Below are positions 17,145 to 24,298 of a stretch of 60,632 bases of DNA, piece after piece. The notes beneath the pieces were generated by a model that had not been told where the DNA came from, searched no databases, and saw only the letters and a program-made list of their open reading frames with translations. The stretch's first letter is position 1, and each line of letters opens with the position of its first letter. The translations under genes were made by a program, and so were the position numbers. Origin of the DNA: Candidatus Bathyarchaeota archaeon (lineage in GTDB: Archaea; Thermoproteota; Bathyarchaeia; 40CM-2-53-6); contig VBBQ01000034.1 of assembly GCA_005888755.1 (NCBI GenBank), positions 1 to 60,632 on the forward strand, read 5' to 3'.

Positions 17145-17218
17145 CGTGAAAAAGAATGTCTGGAAAGAGTGTTGACGCATGAGCGGCCAGGGTTAGGGTT
17201 GAGCCAGTGGAGGCGAAC

Positions 17219-17227
17219 CGTTTATAG
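17219..17227 (+). promoter_or_regulatory. TATA-like box of the eL38 gene
   Basis: GTTTATAGA lies about 38 nt before the eL38 start codon, which would give a transcription start close to 17250 and a short leader. Confidence 0.5.
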
Positions 17228-17262
17228 AGAGAGCCCAATTCGGGACTATCAAGGCCTAAGCG

Positions 17263-17457
17263 ATGCCGTCGGAAATCACAAGCACAGATCAATTCGTCAG
17301 TCTGTCAGAGGGTGCGTTGGAATGTCGAGTAAAGCGCGCGAAAGACTTGGTAAAGTTGAAGCTCCGAACCCCCCGACAGCTCTACACGCACAAGGTGAAA
17401 GTGGAACGGGCCGACGATGTCATCAAGCGACTGAAATGTGAGATAGTCGAAGTCTAG
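17263..17457 (+). CDS. rpl38e: 50S ribosomal protein L38e (eL38)
   Basis: Small large-subunit protein shared by eukaryotes and a subset of TACK archaea. The 64-residue product has the family layout: MPSEITSTDQFVSLSEGAL, then CRVKRAKDLVKLKLRTPRQLYTHKV and a helix ADDVIKRLKCEIVEV, matching the KFK-R-RYLYTL region of eukaryotic eL38. Only the family's short length (about 65-70 aa) fits. Its last 4 nt overlap, tail to tail, the stop of the sulfur-carrier gene on the other strand. Its presence supports a Crenarchaeota/Thaumarchaeota/Bathyarchaeia placement. Confidence 0.85.
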   Translation: MPSEITSTDQFVSLSEGALECRVKRAKDLVKLKLRTPRQLYTHKVKVERADDVIKRLKCEIVEV

Positions 17458-17753
17458 CCGCCGTGCGCTACGGGGATAATCGTGACCTTCGTCCCTGGTT
17501 CGATCTGAGTTTTTAGGCCATCGAAAATGTTGCAATCCTGATCATTCAGGAGAATAATCACATTGGTTCTTGGGTCTTCTGTCCCAGCATCGACCAAAAG
17601 ATCCCTGAAAAACGTGTTGCCCACCGTCTTCAATAACATAGAGATTAGTTTCTGGACCGCTAGGGCGTTAGGGGCGGGCAGCATGATTTCCCTGTTTCCT
17701 GCTGCCGAGCCGAGAACTCCGATTAGCTTCACCGGCACAACCTGAGACGGCAT
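17454..17753 (-). CDS. Ubiquitin-like sulfur carrier protein (MoaD/ThiS/CysO type)
   Basis: A beta-grasp protein of 99 residues if it starts at ATG 17753 (MPSQVVPVKLIGVLGSAAG). A longer frame reaches 17852 but would overlap the upstream gene by about 90 nt. Landmarks are the first strand VPVKLIGVLG, a helix NALAVQKLISMLLKTVG, VIILLNDQDCNIFDGLKTQI, GTKVTIIPVAHGG and an exact C-terminal Gly-Gly, the residue pair activated as a thiocarboxylate or isopeptide. It follows the SerK-like gene by 10 nt. Candidates are a MoaD for molybdopterin, a SAMP modifier, or, from its neighbour, a CysO-like donor for cysteine synthesis. Confidence 0.8.
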   Translation of the reverse strand: MPSQVVPVKLIGVLGSAAGNREIMLPAPNALAVQKLISMLLKTVGNTFFRDLLVDAGTEDPRTNVIILLNDQDCNIFDGLKTQIEPGTKVTIIPVAHGG

Positions 17754-17763
17754 GGTCACGGTT

Positions 17764-18615
17764 TCATTCAAACAAGAAAACCTCTTCCAAGTATCGCCTG
17801 CTACCGACCCGTGATCCTTCAGGCAGCCGTTTAACCTTCCTAGATTGGACATATTCCTGATATCGAGATTGAGCTTCTGAAAAATCAGAGCCTTGCAGCC
17901 AATCGATAGGGACGCCTCCTCCTAGCGGCCTTGATGGAACGAGGTGACGGGTAGATTTCGGAGGGAACAATTTTCCCTTCTTAACGGCATCCACGACTTC
18001 ACTCTTCTCTATCTTGATCGTTGACATGACAAGGCTCTCGGGGTCTCCTCCTTTCATGTCCCCGTTGTCCTGATAAGCGATCACGACTCCCTCCTTTCGA
18101 GCAGCCATTTCTATACGGTGAGAATCTTGGACCATCTCGTAAGGGTCAGGACTACGGACCGGAAAGGCAAGGCACGACATGGGTTTCTCGACCGTCGCGA
18201 ACCATCGCCTCTTTGAGAGTCCGTCCTCGCACTCGATATGACTCACCTTTTTGGGCTTCAATCGCATGAGCTGGTTCTCAAGGTCCTGAATGTTTGATCC
18301 TGAAAATTGTCTAAACCATCTTTCGATTGTGATCTGAGGGTCGTTGTAGTCCACGAGGGCCGTGGGGATGAAATTGCACTTCAACTGCTTGATTGCAGCC
18401 AATCGGTGAGTTCCATCTAGAACGATACCGGTAGTTCGGTCTGCAATGATTGGGTGTCGCAAGACGGGGTTTTCTTTGAGAGCGACAACAAGTCTCTTCA
18501 GATCTTCGGCAACAGTCTCTTCATGCGGTTTTAGATCTGATGCTTTCCTGAGCGTGATAAGAATAGGGATTCTGCCGCCGGCGATCAAATAGCCTTGGGA
18601 AGAGTGGGCTTCCAA
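17764..18615 (-). CDS. ParB/Srx-fold protein resembling archaeal serine kinase SerK
   Basis: The 283-residue protein has an N-terminal ParB/sulfiredoxin-type fold: DLKPHEETVAEDLKRLVVAL (residues 27-46), HPIIADRTTGIVLDGTHRLAA (54-74) and a C-terminal region of unknown fold. The PHEE and DGTHR motifs resemble the PHEE/DGHHR pattern of Thermococcus SerK and Staphylococcus SbnI, free-serine kinases making O-phosphoserine. A DNA-partition role is unlikely: there is no ParB HTH domain and no parA next to it. It lies between eS17 and the sulfur carrier on one strand. Kinase activity is an inference from fold and motif. Confidence 0.65.
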   Translation of the reverse strand: MEAHSSQGYLIAGGRIPILITLRKASDLKPHEETVAEDLKRLVVALKENPVLRHPIIADRTTGIVLDGTHRLAAIKQLKCNFIPTALVDYNDPQITIERWFRQFSGSNIQDLENQLMRLKPKKVSHIECEDGLSKRRWFATVEKPMSCLAFPVRSPDPYEMVQDSHRIEMAARKEGVVIAYQDNGDMKGGDPESLVMSTIKIEKSEVVDAVKKGKLFPPKSTRHLVPSRPLGGGVPIDWLQGSDFSEAQSRYQEYVQSRKVKRLPEGSRVGSRRYLEEVFLFE

Positions 18616-18636
18616 GAGGCTGCTACGCCAGCTGAA

Positions 18637-18879
18637 CTATGCTTGGTCGTCTGCTCCTTCGGGTCCAATCTCGCCTGGGGCGGCGGCGCGTTTCGCTTCA
18701 ACTATTTTTAGCCGCGTAACGTAGCCGACGATTCGGTTTCTGAGTCTCTTAGTTCTTGCATCAACAAGTACAGCCAATGCTACTTTGTTTTCTTCGTAAT
18801 TTTTGCTGAACTTGTCCGGATACCGGGCAACGAGTTCTCTCGATACCTTCTTGACCGCGGCTATCCGAACTTTTCCCAC
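18637..18879 (-). CDS. rps17e: 30S ribosomal protein S17e (eS17)
   Basis: Archaeal/eukaryal small-subunit protein. The 80-residue product begins MGKVRIAAVKKVSRELVARYPDKFSKNYEENK and continues with KRLRNRIVGYVTRL, the family's helix-turn-helix-like core; an acidic-alanine tail follows. It is followed 21 nt later by the SerK-like gene, suggesting cotranscription. Its start region faces the histone promoter across about 120 nt. Confidence 0.95.
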   Translation of the reverse strand: MGKVRIAAVKKVSRELVARYPDKFSKNYEENKVALAVLVDARTKRLRNRIVGYVTRLKIVEAKRAAAPGEIGPEGADDQA

Positions 18880-18960
18880 GCTAGCACGTCCGAGGAGACC
18901 GCGGACCCTCTGGTGGACTTTTAAATATTGGCGCGAAATCGCCCGCTCGTTCGACTAACT

Positions 18961-18969
18961 CTTTTATAG
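18961..18969 (+). promoter_or_regulatory. TATA-like box of the histone gene
   Basis: CTTTTATAG lies 32-40 nt before the TTG start of the histone, so transcripts would be nearly leaderless. Confidence 0.5.
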
Positions 18970-19000
18970 TCTGGTTTGGGAACCGAAATCGGTCCCATCC

Positions 19001-19222
19001 TTGGGAGAGAGCGAGATATCAACCGCTGCGGTCCATCGGCTCATAAAACGGGGCGGGGCCGGGCGAATAGGGGACGATGCGGCGGAAGAACTGAGAAAGG
19101 TGGTTGAAGAGTTTGCCATACGGGTGGGAAAGGAAGCTCTGGAACTAGCGACGCACGCGGGGCGAAAAACAGTGAGATCAGAGGATATACGTCTCGCTGT
19201 CAAGCGCATACAGAAGGAATAG
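19001..19222 (+). CDS. Archaeal histone
   Basis: DNA-wrapping protein with a single histone fold. The 73-residue protein matches HMf-type histones: AAVHRLIKRGGAGRIGDDAAEEL, helix 2 LRKVVEEFAIRVGKEALELATHAGRKTV and the RSEDIRLAVKRI helix 3 with the RxTxxxxD-type turn (KTVRSEDI). Start is TTG at 19001; no ATG is available and the N-terminus aligns at the usual place. No eukaryote-like tail. Transcribed separately with its own TATA box, next to the chaperonin gene. Confidence 0.95.
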   Translation: MGESEISTAAVHRLIKRGGAGRIGDDAAEELRKVVEEFAIRVGKEALELATHAGRKTVRSEDIRLAVKRIQKE

Positions 19223-19250
19223 CCCTAAAACGCCTACACTTGAGATAAGG

Positions 19251-19259
19251 TTTTTATTC
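19251..19259 (+). promoter_or_regulatory. TATA-like box of the thermosome gene
   Basis: TTTTTATTC lies 40-48 nt upstream of the thermosome ATG. I cannot identify a heat-shock operator. Confidence 0.45.
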
Positions 19260-19298
19260 GCAACTCCGCCGGTCCCTCTTTCCGAGTGCATAGAGTAA

Positions 19299-20915
19299 AT
19301 GTCGTACCTCGCTAACCAACAAGTTTTGATTCTGAAAGAAGGCTCCAACCGTAACCGTGGGAAAGACGCCCAGAGGAGTAACATTAGCGCCGCGAGGATC
19401 GTATCTGAAGTTGTCAAAACGACCCTCGGCCCAAGGGGAATGGACAAGATGCTTGTCGACAGCCTTGGCGATGTTACCGTGACGAGCGATGGAGCCACGG
19501 TACTTGACGAGTTAGATGTTCAGCATCCTGCCGCGAAGATGCTCGTTGAGATAGCCAAGACCCAAGACGACGAAGTGGGCGATGGAACCACGTCGGTCGT
19601 CGTCCTTGCTGGTGAGTTACTAAAACGGGCCGAGCTTTTGTTAGACAAGGGTTTGCACCCAACTGTGATCAACGCTGGTTTCAAGAAGGCCGCTGAAAAG
19701 GCGCGTGAGATTCTGAACGAGCTTGGAAAACCCGTTGATTTGAAAGACACCGAGACTCTTCGAAAGATCGCGGTTACCGCGATGCGCGGAAAGTCCATTG
19801 GAGGGGCAACGGAACACTTTGCGAACATTGCAGTTGAAGCGGTTAATCACGTTATCGAGAAGAGGGGAGATGCTTTCTCTGCCGACATCGAAAATATTCA
19901 GTTGGTCAAAAAGGAGGGCAAGAGCCTCTTAGACACCGAGTTGATCAAGGGCGTCATCGTGGACAAGGAAGTCGTCCATCCGGGAATGCCGAAGAGGATT
20001 GAGAAAGCGAAAATCGCGCTCTTGGATACCCCGCTTGAGATTGAGAAGACCGAGTTTAGCGCCGAGATCAAGATCAGCAACCCACAACAGATGCAGTCCT
20101 TCCTCGACGAAGAAACGAAGCTCATGAAGGACATGGTTGAGAAGATCAAAAAATCCGGTGCCAACGTTGTCCTTTGCCAGAAGGGGATCGACGAAGTAGC
20201 TCAGTCATTCATGGCCAAGAACGGAATATTGGCCTCTAGGAGAATCAAAAAGTCAGACATCGAGAAGTTGTCGAGAGCAACGGGCGCTCGAATAATTACC
20301 AACTTGGAAGACATTCGCAGCGCGGACCTCGGATTCGCGGGTCTTGTTGAAGAGCGAAAGGTAGGGGACGATAAGATGGTCTTCATAGAAGACGCGAAAG
20401 ACCCGAAGTCGGTTAGTATCCTGATTAGAGCGGGCCTTGAGAGACTTGTTGACGAAGCGGAGAGAGCCCTCAAAGACGCCCTCTCAGTCCTCATTGATGT
20501 GGTCAAGAAGAACAAGATAGTTGCGGGCGGGGGTGCTATTGAAATCGAGCTGGCGAAAAGAATCCGCGATCTAGCGCCTAAGATAGGCGGAAGAGAACAG
20601 CTCGCCGTTGAGGCATTTGCCGATTCGCTAGAATCGATTCCACGGACCCTATCTGACAACGCAGGTCTCGAACAAATCGACATTCTCGTCGCGTTGCGAG
20701 CGGCTCACGAAAACAAGGGCTTATGGAGCGGAATCAACGTTCACACCGGCCAAGTCTCCGACATGTGGAAAGAAGGAGTATTGGAGCCCGTCAAAGTCAA
20801 GGAGCATGCAATCGGATCAGCAGTAGAGGTCGCATCTATGATCTTGAGAATCGACGATGTTATAGCAGCGGCCAAGCCGCCTCCTCCGCCAAAGGGCGGT
20901 CCGCCCCCAGACTAA
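19299..20915 (+). CDS. Thermosome subunit (group II chaperonin)
   Basis: ATP-driven protein-folding chamber subunit. The 538-residue protein shows ARIVSEVVKTTLGPRGMDKMLVD, the ATPase motif GDGTTSVVVLAGELL, the apical-domain region with GVIVDKEVVHPGMPK, and near the C-terminus GGGAIEIELAKRIRDLA and AGLEQIDILVALRAAH. Instead of the usual GGM-rich tail, it ends in AAKPPPPPKGGPPPD, a proline/glycine tail pointing into the cavity. ATG start; monocistronic. No paralogous subunit is present in the window. Confidence 0.97.
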   Translation: MSYLANQQVLILKEGSNRNRGKDAQRSNISAARIVSEVVKTTLGPRGMDKMLVDSLGDVTVTSDGATVLDELDVQHPAAKMLVEIAKTQDDEVGDGTTSVVVLAGELLKRAELLLDKGLHPTVINAGFKKAAEKAREILNELGKPVDLKDTETLRKIAVTAMRGKSIGGATEHFANIAVEAVNHVIEKRGDAFSADIENIQLVKKEGKSLLDTELIKGVIVDKEVVHPGMPKRIEKAKIALLDTPLEIEKTEFSAEIKISNPQQMQSFLDEETKLMKDMVEKIKKSGANVVLCQKGIDEVAQSFMAKNGILASRRIKKSDIEKLSRATGARIITNLEDIRSADLGFAGLVEERKVGDDKMVFIEDAKDPKSVSILIRAGLERLVDEAERALKDALSVLIDVVKKNKIVAGGGAIEIELAKRIRDLAPKIGGREQLAVEAFADSLESIPRTLSDNAGLEQIDILVALRAAHENKGLWSGINVHTGQVSDMWKEGVLEPVKVKEHAIGSAVEVASMILRIDDVIAAAKPPPPPKGGPPPD

Positions 20916-21006
20916 CCATCAGACAAGAAAGAAATCCTCTGCGCTACTAAACGCACATACGCCATCGAGGATATTGGTTCGTTCCTCCAGAAAACGATAG
21001 TACTCA

Positions 21007-21045
21007 GGTCATGAAGGGATTGTCCTCTTCAGGACTATCTTGACC
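21007..21045 (+). other. Extended hairpin downstream of the thermosome gene
   Basis: GGTCA pairs with TGACC, GAT with ATC, and GTCCT with AGGAC around a CTTC tetraloop; a TGAAGG bulge sits on the 5' side. It begins about 90 nt after the thermosome stop. No T-run follows, so it is not a simple intrinsic terminator. The bulge sequence TGAAGGG recurs in the two 49-nt elements. Confidence 0.35.
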
Positions 21046-21055
21046 AGTTCGACCC

Positions 21056-21307
21056 GTGAGAAATCATGTCACTGGAAAACCGCGTCCGCTATTGTCAATT
21101 CGATTCCTCCTACTTACTCCCCTCCTCCTCCCCCAACCCACCGGAAAACCTCTGACGAACCGGCAGAAGATTGCCTTAGCCGCGACTATAGTGTCCGTGA
21201 TCTTTCTGTTCATTGCGGTTTCTCTGTTGCGCCACTATCTAGGCTTACTAGGGGCAGTGATCCTAAGAGTCAAGACTGCGATAGGGTTCGAAAACGACAA
21301 TCCTTAA
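21056..21307 (+). CDS. Small single-pass membrane protein (hypothetical)
   Basis: An 83-residue frame whose convincing part is a membrane helix: LTNRQKIALAATIVSVIFLF then IAVSLLRHYLGLLGAVIL, ending in a short polar tail (KTAIGFENDNP). The N-terminal 30 residues are proline/leucine-rich and may not be translated. Reading frames in other registers overlap it, and I recognise no family. It fills the gap between the thermosome and tRNA-Glu, ending 26 nt before the tRNA. Confidence 0.4.
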   Translation: MRNHVTGKPRPLLSIRFLLLTPLLLPQPTGKPLTNRQKIALAATIVSVIFLFIAVSLLRHYLGLLGAVILRVKTAIGFENDNP

Positions 21308-21353
21308 CTGAAACTCATTTTCTGGAAGCCTCTGCTCCGGTAGTATAGCCCGG

Positions 21354-21368
21354 TCCACAATTTTGGCC
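21354..21368 (+). other. tRNA-Glu D-loop insertion, probable intron
   Basis: About 15 nt in excess of a normal D-loop, placed after the conserved GG (21352-21353). GGTC (21352-21355) can pair with GGCC (21365-21368) over a CACAATTTT loop. Exact boundaries are uncertain. Confidence 0.5.
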
Positions 21369-21409
21369 GAGAGTATGCCGGACTCTCGATCCGGCGACCC
21401 GGGTTCAAA

Positions 21410-21430
21410 AGGCTCTAAAGAGCCTGAATG
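21410..21430 (+). other. tRNA-Glu intron in the T-loop
   Basis: A 21-nt segment with a perfect hairpin AGGCTC-TAAA-GAGCCT (21410-21425) followed by GAATG. Removing it joins TTCAAA to T and gives a 7-nt T-loop on an intact CCGGG/CCCGG stem. Confidence 0.82.
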
Positions 21431-21457
21431 TCCCGGCCGGAGCACTAGATCACAAGC

Positions 21458-22027
21458 TTGAGCAATATCATCCTCATAACCGGCACACCTGGGGTCGGAA
21501 AGACCGCATTGGCGAAGAGCCTCTCCCAGAATTCAAGCTTCAAAATAGTCGAACCTAACAGCCTGGTTAGAAAAGAAAAACTCTACACAAGCTATGACAG
21601 AGCAAGGAAGACCTACATCGTCGATGAAGGAAAGCTTCGAAGGAGGCTGGAAGCGTTGTCACGATCATCAGAGAGAATAATCCTTCCCACCCATTTGGTT
21701 GGAAGATTTCTGCCGCAGGCCTCAGTGAAACTAGCCCTGGTCCTTCGACTAGACCCAGTGATTCTATACAGGCGCTTGCGAGCGAGAGGGTGGACGAAAC
21801 GGAAGGCATGGGAAAATACGGAGGCAGAGATATTAGACGTGTGCCTCCAAGAAGCCCGTTTGTTACTCGGACCCCGGAAAGTGTTTGAAATTGACACTAC
21901 TCGGAAGTCGGGCCCGGCAGTCTACAAGGAGGCATTTCGAGCTTTGTCAACGGGGACAACTGGTAGATCAGGGCTAGTCAACTGGCTGGATCGATACGAT
22001 CCGTTAGAATTGGAGAAAACGCTATGA
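21458..22027 (+). CDS. AK6-like adenylate kinase (hCINAP/Fap7 family)
   Basis: P-loop nucleoside-monophosphate kinase; eukaryotic relatives also act in small-subunit ribosome maturation. The 189-residue protein has the Walker A GTPGVGKTA (residues 9-17), a lid/NMP region IVDEGKLRRRLEAL, LPTHLVGRFLP, LVLRLDPVILYRRLRARGW and KRKAWENTEAEILDVCLQEA, which are typical of this family. Start is TTG at 21458, only 13 nt after tRNA-Glu. Its 3' end overlaps the next gene by 4 nt (ATGA), so a small operon follows: kinase, zinc ribbon, SmAP3, TgtA. Confidence 0.85.
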   Translation: MSNIILITGTPGVGKTALAKSLSQNSSFKIVEPNSLVRKEKLYTSYDRARKTYIVDEGKLRRRLEALSRSSERIILPTHLVGRFLPQASVKLALVLRLDPVILYRRLRARGWTKRKAWENTEAEILDVCLQEARLLLGPRKVFEIDTTRKSGPAVYKEAFRALSTGTTGRSGLVNWLDRYDPLELEKTL

Positions 22028-22248
22028 CTGAGAGAAAGAGGTTCTTGATTGTCAAGTGCCCGCGATGCCAGGGCTATCAGATTGTCGATTCCAGGAATAA
22101 GAGCAAGACTTGTTCGCAATGTTCACGACGGTTCGAGATTATCGATCTAGCTGTCATTGCGTCTGCCAGGGATGCTAGGGAAGCGAGGACTGTCGTGGCA
22201 GAGCTGAAGATGCCGAGAACAACCGCCTCTGAACCAAAGGTGATATAG
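22024..22248 (+). CDS. Small zinc-ribbon protein (DUF1922-like)
   Basis: A 74-residue protein with one zinc ribbon: C12 and C15 (CPRC) and C30 and C33 (CSQC), followed by an acidic/basic helix (ARDAREARTVVAELK). It resembles the archaeal DUF1922 family, whose function is unknown. It overlaps the AK6 gene by 4 nt and is cotranscribed with RNA-related genes, which hints at a role in RNA metabolism. Confidence 0.75.
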   Translation: MTERKRFLIVKCPRCQGYQIVDSRNKSKTCSQCSRRFEIIDLAVIASARDAREARTVVAELKMPRTTASEPKVI

Positions 22249-22313
22249 CGGTCTCCGGGTCAGCTCGCTCCGAGGGTACTGGAAAACTGTCTTCGACGGC
22301 CGGCCGGAAATTC

Positions 22314-22715
22314 ATGGAGGAACTCTCGAATCTTCTCCAAAAGCACGTCAGTGTCTTGACTACTCAGGGGAAGACTTTCATCGGCACTCTCACAGGCGTT
22401 GATACGGAGACCCTTAGCGTCTGTCTCACGAACGCAAAGTCGGATGCTGGGGATATTCACAAGGTCTTCCTGAACGGTGACACCATTGTTCAGATATCTA
22501 GTTTTGAGAAGCCGTTTGATCTTCAGAGCCTTGGCGAGAGGCTTGAGCGGGTCTTCCCAAGAATGGTACGCGTGATGGATGAGGCAGGCGTGATAGTTGT
22601 CATGGATAGGATACGGGTTAACGAGAGGGGTATCATCGAAGGCACTGGTCCTGCTGCTGAGCGGGTTCAGAGAGTCTTTGACGAGTTCATGAGGGAAAAA
22701 GGCGTCAAGGCCTAA
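22314..22715 (+). CDS. Sm-like protein with C-terminal domain (SmAP3 type)
   Basis: RNA-binding ring protein of the Lsm family. Residues 1-65 form the Sm fold (LQKHVSVLTTQGKTFIGTLTGVD, Sm1; VFLNGDTIVQIS, Sm2). Residues 70-133 are an extra domain (LGERLERVFPRMVRVMDEAGVIVVMDRIRV ... GTGPAAERVQRVFDEFM), the layout described for SmAP3 proteins of crenarchaea. This class is about twice the size of a plain Lsm. It sits directly upstream of tgtA, spacing 8 nt. Confidence 0.85.
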   Translation: MEELSNLLQKHVSVLTTQGKTFIGTLTGVDTETLSVCLTNAKSDAGDIHKVFLNGDTIVQISSFEKPFDLQSLGERLERVFPRMVRVMDEAGVIVVMDRIRVNERGIIEGTGPAAERVQRVFDEFMREKGVKA

Positions 22716-22723
22716 ATCCCGTT

Positions 22724-24298
22724 TTGTCCTTTCAAGTACACGGCAAAGATCTTCTCGGCAGAATCGGAAAACTGACCACTAAGAGCGGCAGCTTTCAAAC
22801 ACCCCACATGTTTCCAGTCGTAGACCCAAACCGTCCTGTTCTGGATTCAAAATTCTATCGCGAGGCCGGCATTGGAGCGATAATGACCAATGCTTACCTC
22901 TTGAAGCGAGGTACACTGGGTCAACTGCCGAAAGATGTTCACGGGACCCTGGGTTTCAAAGAGACCGTTGCGACTGATTCTGGCGCGTACCAGATTCTCG
23001 AGTACGGACATGTTGGTGTGGAGCCCTCAGAGATCGTTGCTTACCAAGAGAAGATCGATACCGATATTGGAGTGATTCTTGACTTTCCAACGGGCTTTCA
23101 CAGCGATGCGAAACGAGCTGGATGGACTGTCGATGAAACGGTTCGCAGGGCCGACGAAGCTCTCAAGCGAATCAAACGGCAGGATATCCTCTGGGTAGGT
23201 CCGGTCCAGGGCGGAGTCCACATCAAAGAGGTCACCCGGTCCGCAATGGAAATGGGAAAGCGACGATTCTCAATCTATGCACTCGGCAGCCCTACGGAGT
23301 TGATGGAGGCGCAGCGCTTCGATGTTCTAGTGGACATGATAGTCGCGGCAAAGAAGTGTCTCCCTCACTCCCGCCCCTTGCACCTGTTCGGTGCGGGTCA
23401 TCCTGCTATGTTCCCATTCATCGTGGCTCTGGGTTGTGACATGTTCGATTCAGCTGCCTACGCGCTATACGCTCGGACGGGTAGATATCTCACGTCTGAC
23501 GGAACGCAGGAACTGGCAGAGATCAACGAATTCTCTTGCATGTGCAAGATCTGCGACAGCATCACCCCCGAGGAGATGAGACATCTCGACACACCTGAGC
23601 GAGAGCAACTCCTATCAAAACACAACCTTCTCGCGTGCTTTTCCGAACTGCGCAGGATTCGAGAGGCGATTAGAACGGGGCATCTGTGGGAGCTACTCGA
23701 GCATCGGGCTTACGCCAACCCGGCTTTCAAGAAGTTCTTGGCAAGGATTGTTCATCATTCTCCTTTTGTGGAACGGTTCGCGCCAACCGTCAAACCGCGC
23801 GGAATCTCTCATTTCGGCGAGGCTAGCGATCACAGGCCCGAGATGATCCGCTACAGTGGAAGGAGGTCACGGGTCCCGGCAGAACGAGGAAAAGCTGTTA
23901 TTCTCTTACCCGGCCGGTGGAGGAGACCCTACCATGACGACCCCCGCAACCTGCCAATAGTCAGCAAGCTCGCAAACAGGTCGAACTTGTCGATCTGCTT
24001 CTACACTATTCCCTTCGGACCAGTGCCGATGGAACTCGATGAGACATTTCCTTTGGCGCAGACCGAGAGTTTCGACGGTCACGATCCGATAGTTTACGAC
24101 GAGAGAGCGGGACAGGTGTCCGCTTGGATCAAGCGACTGTCACCGAAACAGGTTTTCTTGGTTTCCGAGGGAGAATATGGCGTGACACTTGGAAAGAAAC
24201 TCTCGGAGGCAGCTTCCAAGCTCAGAGTCATCATAATCGAGGCGAAGGGATCGAAACCAGACCGCACTGTAAACTCGATCATTCATCGGTTAGGCTAG
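22724..24298 (+). CDS. tgtA: Archaeosine tRNA-guanine transglycosylase without PUA domain
   Basis: Exchanges G15 in the D-loop of archaeal tRNAs for preQ0, the first step to archaeosine. The 524-residue protein has GAIMTNAYLLKRG, the catalytic TDSGAYQILEYG (nucleophile Asp region), GPVQGGVH, HLFGAGHPAMFPFIVALGCD and the zinc motif CMCKIC. A C-terminal domain (residues about 375-520: GKAVILLPGRWRRP ...) follows, but the usual PUA RNA-binding domain is absent. TTG start, no better ATG. Its target G15 lies in the arm that carries an intron in both tRNAs here. Confidence 0.92.
   Translation: MSFQVHGKDLLGRIGKLTTKSGSFQTPHMFPVVDPNRPVLDSKFYREAGIGAIMTNAYLLKRGTLGQLPKDVHGTLGFKETVATDSGAYQILEYGHVGVEPSEIVAYQEKIDTDIGVILDFPTGFHSDAKRAGWTVDETVRRADEALKRIKRQDILWVGPVQGGVHIKEVTRSAMEMGKRRFSIYALGSPTELMEAQRFDVLVDMIVAAKKCLPHSRPLHLFGAGHPAMFPFIVALGCDMFDSAAYALYARTGRYLTSDGTQELAEINEFSCMCKICDSITPEEMRHLDTPEREQLLSKHNLLACFSELRRIREAIRTGHLWELLEHRAYANPAFKKFLARIVHHSPFVERFAPTVKPRGISHFGEASDHRPEMIRYSGRRSRVPAERGKAVILLPGRWRRPYHDDPRNLPIVSKLANRSNLSICFYTIPFGPVPMELDETFPLAQTESFDGHDPIVYDERAGQVSAWIKRLSPKQVFLVSEGEYGVTLGKKLSEAASKLRVIIIEAKGSKPDRTVNSIIHRLG

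Larger units (their letters stand above)
21334..21444 (+). tRNA. Pre-tRNA-Glu(CTC) with a T-loop intron and a D-loop insertion
   Basis: Acceptor GCTCCGG (21334-21340) pairs perfectly with CCGGAGC (21437-21443), followed by discriminator A21444; CCA is not encoded. The anticodon stem CCGGA/TCCGG encloses CTCTCGA, anticodon CTC. The variable region is CGAC and the T-stem CCGGG/CCCGG, as in archaeal tRNA-Glu. A 21-nt insertion at 21410-21430 splits the T-loop; its removal restores TTCAAAT. The D-loop between GTA (21343-21345) and TAT (21374-21376) is 28 nt, about 15 nt too long. Spliced length would be about 75 nt. The anticodon loop is intact. Confidence 0.88.

Noticed and set aside
17061-17441. 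A 126-codon plus-strand frame over copy A of the 49-nt element
   Set aside because: It overlaps eL38 in another register and crosses its promoter; no family pattern.
17764-18615. A ParB partition protein
   Set aside because: The ParB-like fold lacks the HTH and linker of real ParB, is remote from ParA, and carries the SerK-type DGTHR motif.
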